Below are positions 34,015 to 50,051 of a stretch of 64,000 nucleotides of DNA, in pieces. The DNA comes from Cyathus striatus (Eukaryota; Basidiomycota; Agaricomycetes; Agaricales; Nidulariaceae). The stretch covers positions 5,332,001 to 5,396,000 of the forward strand of contig JAOVFP010000001.1 in assembly GCA_025738555.1 (NCBI GenBank), read 5' to 3'. The notes beneath the pieces are model-generated. The model was not told the origin of the DNA. It did not search any database and worked only from the letters and a program-made list of their open reading frames with translations. A program made the translations under genes and the position numbers. Positions within the stretch are counted from its first letter, which is position 1. Each line of letters starts with the position of its first letter.

Positions 34015-36520
34015 GTCACTGTACCTTGTGGAATTGAACCACGTGTATCTGTATACTAGAGTATATCCAGTTCACTATTTGAGTACATTTCATTACAATC
34101 TGAATCCTTCTATAATTTCTGCATTGAACATTTAAACGTTCTACAGATAATGTCGAGTTCTGCAAAAAAAATGTTCGATCCATTATAATATACCCAATGG
34201 AATGCATGGAATTTAACCAGTCTGCAATATGGGTACGTGTTTAACACAATCTGGATAAGCTGTTTACAAGCTACTCTATGCAATCAGATGGAAGTATTAG
34301 TATTATTGACATCCATATTCAGGTATTCTACTTGGTATCAATCGAACTCAAGTTTAACATGTTCATGGATGCAAAAATGTACATAATATCTGGTGATTGT
34401 GGTGACATGGTACCCAGTAGAATCAAGCCACACATGTCTGTGTGGAAGTTTATCCCAGTGCACCATTGAGGCACACTTTATTACGATTCGAAAAGATTTA
34501 TAATATCAGTACCAAATTTTATATAAGGGATATTAATAAATGTTCAACGTTGTCAACGTTCAGCTTCGACAAAAAATGATGATGCTGACAGTTCAGTGTA
34601 CCTAGTGGAATTGAACCACATGTGTCTGCATAGAATTTACGTATCAGTGTAGAGTATATCCAGTTCACAATTTGGGTACATTTCATTATGATCTGAATCC
34701 TTCAATGTTTACTGCGATTGACCTTCCACAGATGATATCGAATTCCACAAAAAGTGAAAGTGGTGTTTCGCCATATACCCAATGAAATGGCATGGGATTT
34801 AACCAGTTTGCAATATGGGTACGTATTTACCATGATCCGGACAAGCTTTTCCATATGATCAGATAGAAATATTAATATTATTGACATCCATATTCAGTCA
34901 TCCTACTTGGTGTCAACTTTAAACTCAAGTTTAACAAGTTCTTAAGTGCAAAAATGATTCACCAAATTTTTAAATCAAACCCTGTGTGTTCGCGTGGAGT
35001 TTATCCAGTACACAATTTAGGTACACATCATAACGATTCGAAGCTATCGATTGTTGATAATGTCAGTGTCAAACATTGCGCGGGGGATATCAATAAATGT
35101 TCAACTTACTAGACAAAAATTACTTATGCAACGCTTGTAGGTGTATCTAGTGGAATTGAACCACATTTCATTCATCCGGTCTGCAATATGACTACACACT
35201 CGTTATGACCAGAACCTGGGGTTATGTCCTGCATCAGATATTATAGTGAATAATTTATCAACAACTTTAGCCTTCAACTTATAGTAAGCAAAAACATTAG
35301 ATCGGTGCTTTCAAATGATACCCAGTTAAGTTGAACTACTACATGTGTTCACATTGTAGAGGTTATCCGATACCCAATATGGTGTGTATGAGCCAAGAGA
35401 ATATATATCTTTGGTTACAGTGTTAGAGCTTATTACTACCACTTACTTTCATATGCGCACAAGTTTAAAAGGGCAAGACCTTTGTATACAAGAAAAATTT
35501 GAAGAACTTCAATGTTCAAGAACATCTTATTGCCTGGTTAATTTACCCAGTGAAATTGAACCACGCCATATGAATCTGCTTCACGTTTAACCGTTGCACA
35601 GCTTGGTTGCATTTTCAGTACGAATTTAAGGCGTTGATAATGACTTTTCATGTAACTTCTACCACATATATCATCTATCATCCGGTTCCTGTCAATTAAT
35701 GCTAAAAATGAGATTTGAGTGCCCTGCCCAACGCAGCGTACCGAGTGGATTTGAACCACACAAGTCAGCATAGATTTTATCCAGTGCACAATACGGGTAC
35801 ATGTTCGATACAATCCAAAGCAACTGGTAACATCCGTGTCAAACGTTGCTTATAAGTTCAGTTTCGAGCATGCAAAGCATGATGCCGCTAGCAATGGATC
35901 CAGTGGAATTGAACGACCGCGTAATCCGTATTTTGTTTATAAGGTGTATGAAGTAGATGAATGCTCTATGATTCGAAAGGCTTTATAAATTTCTATTCCA
36001 GACGTATAGAGCAATGGACTTACAAGTTAATCCTCTTGCATTCAAAAACTTTGGCATCACGCGACTCGTTAACTTGCCCAGTCGATTTGAATCGCTCGTG
36101 CTACGTAGCCTTAGCACGTACACTATTTGGGTAGATGTGTGCTATGATCTGGGGTGCGTGACAACACCTGTATGATGTTATAAAAATCGTTTTGAACAAC
36201 CTCCACGTACATGTCCAGTTCACTTTTTGCATAAAAACTTATTGGTATTCAAATTTCTGTCTCAATGACCTACCCAGTGGATTTGAACCATTCATCCTTG
36301 TGACCACTAATATGGGTATATGTTCCCTATGATCCTGGGTGCTTGATAACATCGGCACTATGTAGTCAGTTTTATTACATACATACAAATAGATAAACAT
36401 CGAAAAAGATCTATACAGCGTGGCGGAAGAGCACCCAGTGGATTCGAACCACACTTTTACGGTGTATAATTTAACAGCTATACAACTCTGGTGTATGATT
36501 ATAACGATCCGAAGCGATAG
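34015..36520 (-). repeat. array of about 14 degenerate tRNA-like units
   Basis: Read on the minus strand, a B-box-like motif (GGTTCAATTCC or GGTTCAAATCC) recurs near plus positions 34028, 34206, 34418, 34605, 34793, 34971, 35150, 35325, 35550, 35744, 35903, 36080, 36278 and 36437, a spacing of about 157-225 bp. The better units begin GTACCC and end GGGTAC or CGGTAC, forming an acceptor-like stem. They also have an A-box-like segment TTGTGCACTGGATA. The unit at 36437 has a perfect B box, GGTTCGAATCC. Units differ strongly in the anticodon-arm region, and none folds into a convincing complete tRNA. They read as decayed tRNA-derived repeats. Confidence 0.6.
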
Positions 36521-36867
36521 AAGAGCAATAGCATTGGCGAAGAAATGACGTCAGCCAATCACATCGCATGCATTAACCGAGTTGTTTACTCCCCGCGGCT
36601 TCGATACACAACCCTCCTCTTTCCGACCTCGACCACTTCAACTTCACCGGCGCAACATAAAGCCAATGCGTCATAGACTACGCTCCACGTCGTAATTGTC
36701 TTCGAATTCAATTTACTGAAGTACTTCCGGATCCCTTCCCCGCGAAATGATCAAATCGCTTGATCCTCATTGGCTGCCTCAACGTCAGCGATGAAGTCAC
36801 CTCCCTACCCAACCTCGATACAAAACTGGGCACGCGCATGTCATCTAGACCATGACATAAAGAGGGA
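36521..36867 (+). promoter_or_regulatory. promoter region of the hemerythrin gene
   Basis: Contains TGACGTCA (36546-36553), the palindromic ATF/CREB-type site, one base before a CCAAT box (36555-36559). An inverted CCAAT (ATTGG) lies near 36770. The sequence is less AT-rich than the array on its left. The binding roles are inferred from motif identity and position about 310 bp upstream of the ATG. Confidence 0.4.
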
Positions 36868-37891
36868 ATGTACTCGAGAATCCTTACACGCTCTTCTCTC
36901 AATACTGCTCTTCGACCTACTGTCACAAGACAACTTCAACGACCACTTGTTCATTTACCTACCCGTGCCCTATTCGCGAAAGCTATGAGTACCTCTACGA
37001 TCACTCAGGTTGTGGCTGATGACCACCGTGAGGTTCGTTTTCTTCTTTATCTTTTTTTGTTTTGAACCACGAGAGCTAATGTATGTTGCGTTAGATGTAC
37101 ACCTATCACGACGAATACGTCAAAGCCTCCGGCGACACTGCCGCTCAAGAACGCTGGGCCAACCAGTTCATGTGGGAGTTGGCCCGCCACGCTATTGGTG
37201 AGGAAATCGTCGTGTACCCGTTGATGGAGAAGCACCTTGGGCAGAAGGGGAAGGAATTGGCGGATCAGGATAGGCTGGATCATCAGGTACGTTCCCTTCG
37301 CTCTTGTCTCCTCTTCTCTGCGCTAACGCTCTTACAGTACGTAAAAGACCGCCTATACACCCTCGAACGCACCGCAGCCGGAACAACCGAACACGCCTCC
37401 CTCCTCAAAGACATCATGGAGCACCTCCGCCCGCACAACGACTCCGAGGAACAGCATGACTTGCCGTTGTTGGAGAACGCTCTCGCGCGAGAGGACTCGA
37501 TCAAGGCTGCGAAGAGCTTCCAGACGACCAAGAAGTTCGTTCCTACTCGGTACGTTGGTTGTCCTGTTCTCTTACTTTTGTTCTCGTTCTCCCTTCGTTT
37601 GGTTCCCTACCCCCATGTCGTGTGCCCCACCCCAAGCCATTCTCGTCCTTTGTTACGTTATCGTTTCATGCCGCGACACATTACTATGTCTTCCCAAACG
37701 GATTTTTCATATCATCTCCCTTCCAAACACGTACTAACACACCTTCCAGCTCGCACCCCTCAGCACCCAACAAACCCCCCTTCGAAACAATAGCAGGTCT
37801 CATGGCTGCCCCACTGGACAAGATCAAAGATATGTTCGCGAGCTTCCCTAGCGAGGAGGAGAAAGATGCTGCGATGAAGGGCCATAACTAA
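36868..37891 (+). CDS. hemerythrin HHE-domain protein, probably mitochondrial
   Basis: Four exons. The N-terminus (about 45 residues, MYSRILTRSSLNTALRPTV onward) is rich in Arg and Ser with no acidic residues, a likely mitochondrial targeting sequence. It is followed by an internal MSTSTITQ that could be a second start. The hemerythrin fold supplies iron-ligand candidates: DDHRE, then after the intron YHDEYVK, EEIVVYPLMEKHL, DHQYVKD, and HLRPHNDSEEQHDLPLLE. Such domains bind a di-iron centre and sense or store oxygen, NO or iron. Introns lie after DDHRE (GTTCGT...TTAG), after LDHQ (GTACGT...ACAG) and after FVPTR (a longer intron ending CCAG). The final exon ends EEEKDAAMKGHN. About 220-225 residues, intact. 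The gene sits between two repeat arrays; its 3' end is partly duplicated downstream. Confidence 0.87.
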
Positions 37892-38345
37892 TTGCCTGTA
37901 AGATACGACGGACTGATCGTTTTGTGAAGTAGGAATTTAAAGTTGTATTTTTATAATTGATTTTTGGTTTCTTCGCAATGAGTGAGATGAGAGAAGATGG
38001 CTTTATTTCGTTGGCTGGACAGTGCCAGTATGGGGCAGTTGTATTGTATTCGAGTGCCGCTGCCTGGCGTTACGTTACGGCTTCGATTCGCGAGCAACAT
38101 CATAACTTTTTACTCTGCATCACAATACGAAGAGGGGGATCGAATCTATATTGGTTGATGACCCAACTAATTGCCCATATGATATGATGGACTGGTTGTT
38201 TTGTGAAGTAGGAATTTAATGTTGTATTTTTATAATTGATTTTTGGTTGTCTTGCTATGAGTGAGATTTGATAAATGGCTTTAACTCGTTGGGTGGAGAG
38301 TGCCAGCATGGGGCAGTTGTATTGTGTTCGTGCTCCACTACATGG
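37885..38345 (+). repeat. tandem duplication of the hemerythrin 3' end, period about 281 bp
   Basis: AACTAATTGCC at 37885 (last codons and stop of the gene) recurs at 38166. About 160 bp after it match closely, including TTTTGTGAAGTAGGAATTTAA, GTTGTATTTTTATAATTG and ATGGGGCAGTTGTATTG. The second copy also starts the longer downstream repeat series. Confidence 0.75.
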
Positions 38346-41300
38346 TGATATAATCGCGATCTTCAGCTAAACCTTGTAACTTTTACTCTACTCAGTGCGT
38401 TGTAATACGACGAGGGGGATTGAATCTATGTTCATTAACTTATATTGGTTGATAACCTTCTGCATATTCTCCAGTCTAATTACGAGAGTAGATGACTAGC
38501 ACAATTGTGCGTCGTAATGTAGAAGTAGTGCAAGCTGATATGGGGCAATGGTTATATATTCGTAACACAGACTGTAACTGCCACTCTCGTCAGCTTGTCA
38601 ACTTACGACTCTGGAGATTTTTTCACTCACTACGTTGTTGTACAGAGAGGATTGGGCCCTGGGGGTGAATACATTACTATCATGTAATGTTCAATTATGA
38701 GTTCAGCACAATACGAGGTGTAGAGGAGAAAGTATGTACAAGCTAGTATGGTGCAGCGATAATGTACAAGTAACTGCTATGCTTAGTATAATATGATTTC
38801 GATATACCGTACTTAACCAAAATCGTCTTTTTTCCTTAGACTTGGTACTTTAGGATGGAGGATAGATAATAAATTTATGTTCGTTGATTAATGTGTATCG
38901 TCTGATGGATGAGCTTTGTGCTGTGTTGGATAGTGGAAGTACAAGCCGGTATAGAGCAGTGGTAATAATAATACTACGAGTGGCAGCTGCTGTACCTGGT
39001 ACTAACGGATTGGAATGCTGATATCTTTTTCTTACTTTGTTGGTACATCATAATTCAGGGATGGGTTGCAAATTTGGATATAAACTTCAGGTGATTAGTG
39101 TACGACTTGTGAAAGCCTTGTGAGTTGTATAGTAAGTCTGTATGGCGTAGTGAGTAATATGTATAAAGGTACAAATACTCTTCAAATCTGCTGCATTCGG
39201 CATAGCGCTTTCCCCCCTGCGATTTTTTTGTCATGAAAACCTAGTTTGCCACACAATTGATTAAGGTGCGTTGTAAGGCCTTAAGGCACAACTCGCCTCG
39301 CAAGGCATATTGTTGAACACGGATCCTTAAATTGGATTTTAAGGCTTCACAGAGAGCCCTAAAACACCACTCAAATGTCGTATATAATCAGATGGATTGT
39401 AAGGCCTGCTGCGAAGTCTTACAATAAATACACACCATATAATGACTTGTGATTATGTATAATATTGCCCAATAAATGACGAAATTTTCATTCTTTTCAT
39501 TTCACATATAGAACATAATGGTTTATAAAGGACAACTGCAGGAAACCCTGTTTTAATTCTACGTAGATACAGTGTTGTAATGTGTACATGAATAAGACTA
39601 GTAATGCTACACTGATTGTAACGTTAGCATATAAGTACATCACATTGAATCACCTACCAAGATGCTTCTTACCTTTTGGCTTCAACTTACTTACAAGTAC
39701 AACTCTAGCCTACTTATTTTGAAGCGACAAGTAGAGGTTTTTATCGCTCTTTTATACACTTGTGGCGATCGTTTTAGTCAGCTTGAAGCCGGATCTTGCA
39801 CAGTCTAGGCATAGTGGCTGCAAGCTCCGGGTCTAGACGAGATCGTTATCCCGGTTAATCCGGATTCGGTCTTTGTCAGTCTATATCCACACTTTCTCCC
39901 CACTGGTTTTTGATCAGCAATACGTACCAGCTAGTGTCACAAACCAGAAAATAATACAGAAAAACTATTTACAATGTTAGTTTATTTATATTGTAGATGT
40001 TGCGATAGATAGGTCAAAGATAGGTAGCTATATTAGTGGCCAACGTAAAACATAGTAAATAAGCTACCCAACTATTTAGCTAATACTGCAAAGGTTTACA
40101 ATGAATAGACGATATTATCCTAACATCGAAAGACAGACTTAAGATTATGAAAGTCTAAACATCAATTGCAATACACCCCGGTTGTCATAATAGACCTTGT
40201 GCGCTACCCGGATCTTATAATGCCTTGTATGTATATTGAAAAGTCACCACTCATGCCTTACAATCATCTTACAATATATTATCGGGTGAATTAAGGCTTA
40301 AGATCTTGCAAGACGATTTCGGTTTTCATGACATTCGTACGAATCATTGTATTGTAATCTGGGGAGAAGGTTGGGAGAAGGTCAAATGTAAGTTTTCTCA
40401 TTAATTTTGCATCGGATGATGACATCGGCCTCCTGCACAACTTGAGAGCAGATGATAACAAAAGTGCGAGACGAGAAGTGGAAGTACAAGCTGGTATAGA
40501 GCAGCGGCTATGATCCACATTATACTGAGTAGCTGATGTCCCTGACATATATTCTTCATTGACATAAGACAACTGCCATTGAACGTTTTTTTGCACAGCA
40601 TACATAATACCAGTATTGAAGATGCCTATAATTTTAACTGCGGTGCATCTATTCAAAATTTATTAAGATTATAGTACGTATGGGACAGTGGAAATGTACA
40701 TGATGCGACTTGCGAGTAACTGCTGTGCCTGACACAATAACTTTGTTGGGTGCTTGCAAGTACTTTTCTTTGTATTACTGATGTGTATCGGCTGATCAAT
40801 TTATAAGAGCGAACGCGCGAATGACTGATGAAAGTATGAAGTTATAAAGGGGGAATGTAAGCCTGTATCGAGCAGTGGTTTGAATATCTGCTGTATATGG
40901 CGTGGGGGTTTCCTTTCATAAATTTTGCCTCCCGAACCATTACACTGAATTCTTCTCACTAAATGTTGGGATATCAGTATAGCCAGAGTGAGAGAGTAGT
41001 AATGCTGCTGCACCTGGCATATATCATTGTGCATGATGTGTTTTTGTTTCCTATAATACTTCTGGGACGAACTATTGTATCTATAACATGAATGCATGAT
41101 ACACCACCTATAATTTAAGACTGGTGTAACTTGTTCTCACTCGGTATATTATTATTATAATTCTGAGATGGAGCTGAATACAATTGGTCAACTAAGACTG
41201 TAAAATGGCGGGTGGTGTATCGGTTAACAATGATTTTGAATCAATGTGTGGCCATAAGCAATATAAATTGAAGAATAACGTTCGGGAACTTGAGTTTCTT

Positions 41301-42250
41301 TTCACGTGGCCATAATGCCTTTATCTGCGCTTCTTTTTTTTGATGAATCTAGAAAATGAAAAGAGTTTCATCTATTTTCACCTTCACTCTGAACATGCAA
41401 TCCAGCCATGCTCAACAAAGTCTCCTTCAAAACACTTATATACTCATATATCTCATACTTGTTCAGATTAAATCTAGGGCATGATATGCCTCTGAGTTTG
41501 TCATGCTTTTCTTTCCTCTCGGCCCGACTCAGTTATGTATTTGAAAGAGTGGAGATGAGTGAATAATATAATGAGCAAGTATTGATTAAAATTTAAGCTA
41601 ATGTGAAGTAGTGGCATAACTGCTGACCACGGGCATGGGAGTACCTTAGTAGTACAGGCAATTTTACTTCTTATTATATATCTGGAACACGGTTAAATAA
41701 ACGTAAGTGAATGAACTCTACATGGCTGGCTGGCGTAGCAGGTAATTATGACTTCTGCACTTGCCCGCATGATGGATAAATTTTCGAGGCTTTCTTATGT
41801 TGTCGGAATACTAAAAAATCTAAATAGAAAATATATCGGTTAGACCGACTAATTTGAATATTGCATTTTTATAAAACGGACAAGACAAAAGTGGATGGGC
41901 AAAAGTGTGAATTGGAAAGTGATGCTTTGAAGGTACAAGCCAATGTGGGGCAGTGGCAACGTAATATAATACAAGTCATAGCTGCTGTACCTTGGCTATA
42001 CCAGACATTTTTGCTCGTGTTCAACTCGACGCAATTTTTCTTAATCATACCATTACATAACAGAAGGATAGATTTAGGTTGGATGAAAGCGTTATAAGCG
42101 GGAAGCGTGGTCATGAATCAGTGGCTGTTAGGGTCGGGAGGCCGACTAGCGCAATAGCTAATTACTGGTATACTTATCTGTAAAGGAGGAACAACATTTC
42201 TTGGTAACTGAAAAATGTCGTCGTGACGGCCAAGTTATAGTTTAAATCAC
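38346..42250 (+). repeat. dispersed array of degenerate repeats with A-box-like core
   Basis: A motif close to GTACAAGCYGGTATAGAGCA followed by GTGGTAA recurs on the plus strand near 38030, 38305, 38535, 38735, 38945, 39135, 40490, 40695, 40870, 40980, 41605, 41730, 41938 and 42145. It is often followed some 20-30 bp later by AGCTGCTGTACCTGGCAT. The core resembles a tRNA A box (TRGCNNAGTGG). In the first units a B-box-like GGGGATCGAATC lies about 110 bp downstream. No unit is an intact tRNA. Spacing is near 200 bp except for a gap at 39.2-40.4 kb. No genes recognised here. Confidence 0.5.
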
Positions 42251-42253
42251 CCA

Positions 42254-42338
42254 GGGGGCATAGCTCAATCGGGAGAGCAGTAGACTGAAGTTAAAAATGA
42301 TTTTCTAAAGGTCCCGCGTTCGATTCGCGGTGCCCCCA
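42254..42338 (+). tRNA. tRNA-Phe(GAA) with short intron
   Basis: The acceptor GGGGGCA pairs with TGCCCCC, discriminator A. The A box is TAGCTCAATCGGGAGAGC. Anticodon loop CTGAAG gives GAA, followed by an intron of about 12 nt. The anticodon stem GTAGA/TCTAA has a 27-43 mismatch. The T arm is CGCGTTCGATTCGCG. Confidence 0.9.
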
Positions 42339-42467
42339 TATCTTCCATAACTTCCTCATTTTTATGTCCTAAAGCTTGCACTTGTAAATTACAGATTGTT
42401 AAAAGTTGGTATATAACGTGTTGTTTGGAGACTGCGGCATCTTTAAAGTTTATCATAAGTGCTTGAT

Positions 42468-43438
42468 GTGGAAGGACCGAATCACTGGATATCACCGCTG
42501 CTAAATAGTCTAGACACTCAGATCTCTTGTGTGTTGACTTTGGGCAATGGAAGTAGAATTGATTTGAGGACAGTTGAATTTAATTCTAGTGAGACCATAC
42601 GGTTCTTATCTAAACAAAGATGTTCTGACTGCTCTCTACTAGGAATGAACGAAACTCTGCATTCTGTAACCGCAAAGAAAGAGCTGATTCAAAAATGACC
42701 TTCAAGAGGTTAGAGTACACCCACATTTACATAACATCTTCCTAGCGTCGGAAAGAACCTTTCGGACCAGTTGGATATCGCTCTAAATCTACTGCAGCTC
42801 TCAATCAATGGTTGAAAACTCGCACTGGCCCGCTTGCCAACGGGATAGTGAACCATGTGGCATCGGGACGCGTACCTGAGACATCTTCGATCTTTCAGAA
42901 CGTGTCAGACCCGGCTGCTGGTCCACATACACCTCATTTTGAGTTTGTACTGGTAAGTAGTACGGAGTTGTGCGCACGATTTACGTACCCTTATAATTGA
43001 TTCTGCTTGTAATAGCAAGGGTCTCCACAAACATTACCTATTGGCGAGTCGTCTCTTGGTCTCGAAATCGGAATGGTGACACTGGCATCTCGTACGTGCC
43101 AATTTGTATAGCATATATATTTGCGAACATTACTGACGATCAATCATTGGTCCAATTTATTCGTGAAAGCTCTGATACGACTTGCATTCCGTTGGAACAG
43201 CTTCTATGTTCCCGAGAGGTGCTAAGTTTGGGGTGGTTGATCTAGACTTGCGTTTGAAAGGGGCCAAGAGATTAAGGATCATTGATGCGTCGATTATGGT
43301 GGGTGCCCCATAAAATGTAAATGCCTACATATATTAACTTGTAATGCACAGCCAATTGTCACTCGTGGACATACTCAAGCACTGGCGTACGCGATTGCTG
43401 AACGAGCTGCTGAGCTCGTTAAGCAAATGTGGACTTGA
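42468..43438 (+). pseudogene. 3' fragment of a GMC oxidoreductase gene
   Basis: Begins at LNTQIS-like sequence equal to the middle of the complete genes and ends with the family C-terminus (RGHTQALAYAIAERAAELV, then stop at 43436-43438). Compared with the copy at 47.8 kb it lacks the FAD-binding N-terminal half. It also has internal deletions of about 75 bp around the GSIGTPHILL motif and about 40 bp before the NQW motif, and has lost most of the segment corresponding to SVSL...FSN. Frames change between the remaining blocks. A dead relic of the cluster. Confidence 0.75.
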
Positions 43439-45560
<2,122 letters not shown>

Positions 45561-45574
45561 AGTCAAAGTGCACA

Positions 45575-45715
45575 TTTATTGTGCCGCGCAACTTTTTCGG
45601 GGGCTTGTTCGGCGCAACATTTTGCACGAGGCCGCAACTTTTTACGCGAAGCCGCAATTTTTTTTCTGCGCCACTTTTCTTTCTGAGTGCAACTTTTTTT
45701 TAAAGGCAGAGCACC
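45575..45715 (+). repeat. degenerate short tandem repeat, GCGCAACTTTTT type
   Basis: About six imperfect units of 17-27 bp, each a G/C-rich block (GCCGC, GCGC, GTGC) followed by AACTTTTT or a variant. It starts about 25 bp after the break in the GMC homology. Confidence 0.6.
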
Positions 45716-47339
45716 GCTTTTCCACTTGTCTTCTTCAGTTATCTGAATGCCAAATGAAACATTAAAATGTATATTAAGCTTACCAGTGAAACAGCGACAA
45801 GTTATTAGAGTTGATAGACATTTGAATACTTGACTGATTAAAGATGAAGAAAGGAACATTGCCGAAAGACTAATAGTACGACAATGACAACGCGAGTCAC
45901 GTTACATAAAACACACATAAACCGAACTAATGAAAGTATGATACGTAGACACTGTGTAGACATGAGAACAATCCTCTACCACATTTGTTATAGACGATGC
46001 GAACTAAGAGTATCTAGACCCATAAATCCGGGTCAACAGCACCTGTTAACAAGGCCGCAGTACACATTGACGATGACATAGCACGCCTGTCCATTGAAGA
46101 GAAATAGTGCGAGACAAAGGACACAGAGTAACCTTAGACATCAAGCACGATTGAAATTTGACCTTAAGAAGCTTCCCGGTACGGGTTGTTCCCGCAATGG
46201 GGAGGGTGCACTCGTATCTGGAGCTCTCAATACATGTATTGCACTCAGATTCCACGAGCATCCGGATCCCGTAGTGCTGGGTGCTGGCACACAAGATGAT
46301 GTCGAGGATGGTGACCGAAAATATGAACAGCTACCGTGTCAAAAGCCCAGCCCTTGACGTTGGTGATGGTGTGCATGAAGGTCGAAGGCTGTACATGCGT
46401 GTGAGTCGAATCTCCTACGGCTCAAGTTGGATGAGCGCGACTGTGGCCACGAGTGGGAACTGGGCAAAGACAACTTCTCCTCATCGAGTATCGCAGATGA
46501 AGGCGGCAGTTCTAGTCCAAGGAAGAAATATCCAAACCCCAAGAACAGCAGTATCCCTTAGCTCGCAACGAATACACAATACACTTCTGAGCATGTAGAA
46601 GCCGAAACTGATGTCAGGTCTAGAGGATATGAGGCATACGCCCCCGTCACTTGTCCTCGTCACTTGCAAGATGAAGGCGAGAGGACGAGGGGAGGGAGAG
46701 GCGGGGTAAAACAGGTGGTGCTTGTCTTGGGTTTGACGTTGCTATGCTGTTATGCATGGGGGGGCAGAGACGAGGGGAGGGAGAGGAGACGTCGGTCATA
46801 CACGTCACTGGTGAGACGAGAGGAGGGAAAGAGGGAAAGGAGAGAGCATTAGAGGCCGTGCTCGTATTGGGCTCAATATTGCTACATGTGCTGTTACACG
46901 TGTCACTTGCTAGATGAGAAGAGGAGAGAAGGGAAGGGATGAAATAGCCATACTCGTCACTTGCAAGATACTGAGGATAGCAGACGTCACAGCACTTGAA
47001 GCTACATTCGTCGCCTAGAACGAGGGGGTAGGAGGAAGAGGGGGAGGCGAGGAGGCGTGTTTGTATTTACTTTTAGCTTATATAACTTTATATGTATGCT
47101 TTTGCACTGCGAGAAGGGAGAGAATTAGGGGAGTTCAAAGTAGAATACAAACGCACCTTAGCCAAACCATGAGTCCTTCACCCAAACTCTGCCCATATTT
47201 ATCCTTACTGGCTTGGATATGCGATAACAGCCTGTAGAAATATAGAAACAAATGATCAGTCAAAGTTGTTTTTACTGAAGAGGAGTTGAATAAATACCTA
47301 ATACTATATGTATGTGCCGCTTCAGTACATCATGAGTGA
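45716..47339. other. inserted spacer between the GMC copies, with minisatellite
   Basis: No gene recognised. From about 46650 to 47060 purine-rich blocks (GAGGGAGAGG types) alternate with GTCACTTGCAAGATGA-like motifs at about 46657, 46806, 46902 and 46958, forming a degenerate minisatellite. Open frames here are compositional artefacts. Confidence 0.45.

Positions 47340-50051
<2,712 letters not shown>

Noticed and set aside
36239..36454. Minus-strand open frame in the left array
   Set aside because: It spans two tRNA-like units and has no recognisable protein motif.
34015..36520. Regularly spaced repeats resembling a CRISPR array
   Set aside because: The genome is eukaryotic, the repeated motif is short and variable, spacing varies from about 157 to 225 bp, and the motif is a tRNA B box.
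46664..46852. Arg/Gly-rich open frame in the GMC spacer
   Set aside because: It is a direct reading of the purine-rich minisatellite, with no conserved motif.
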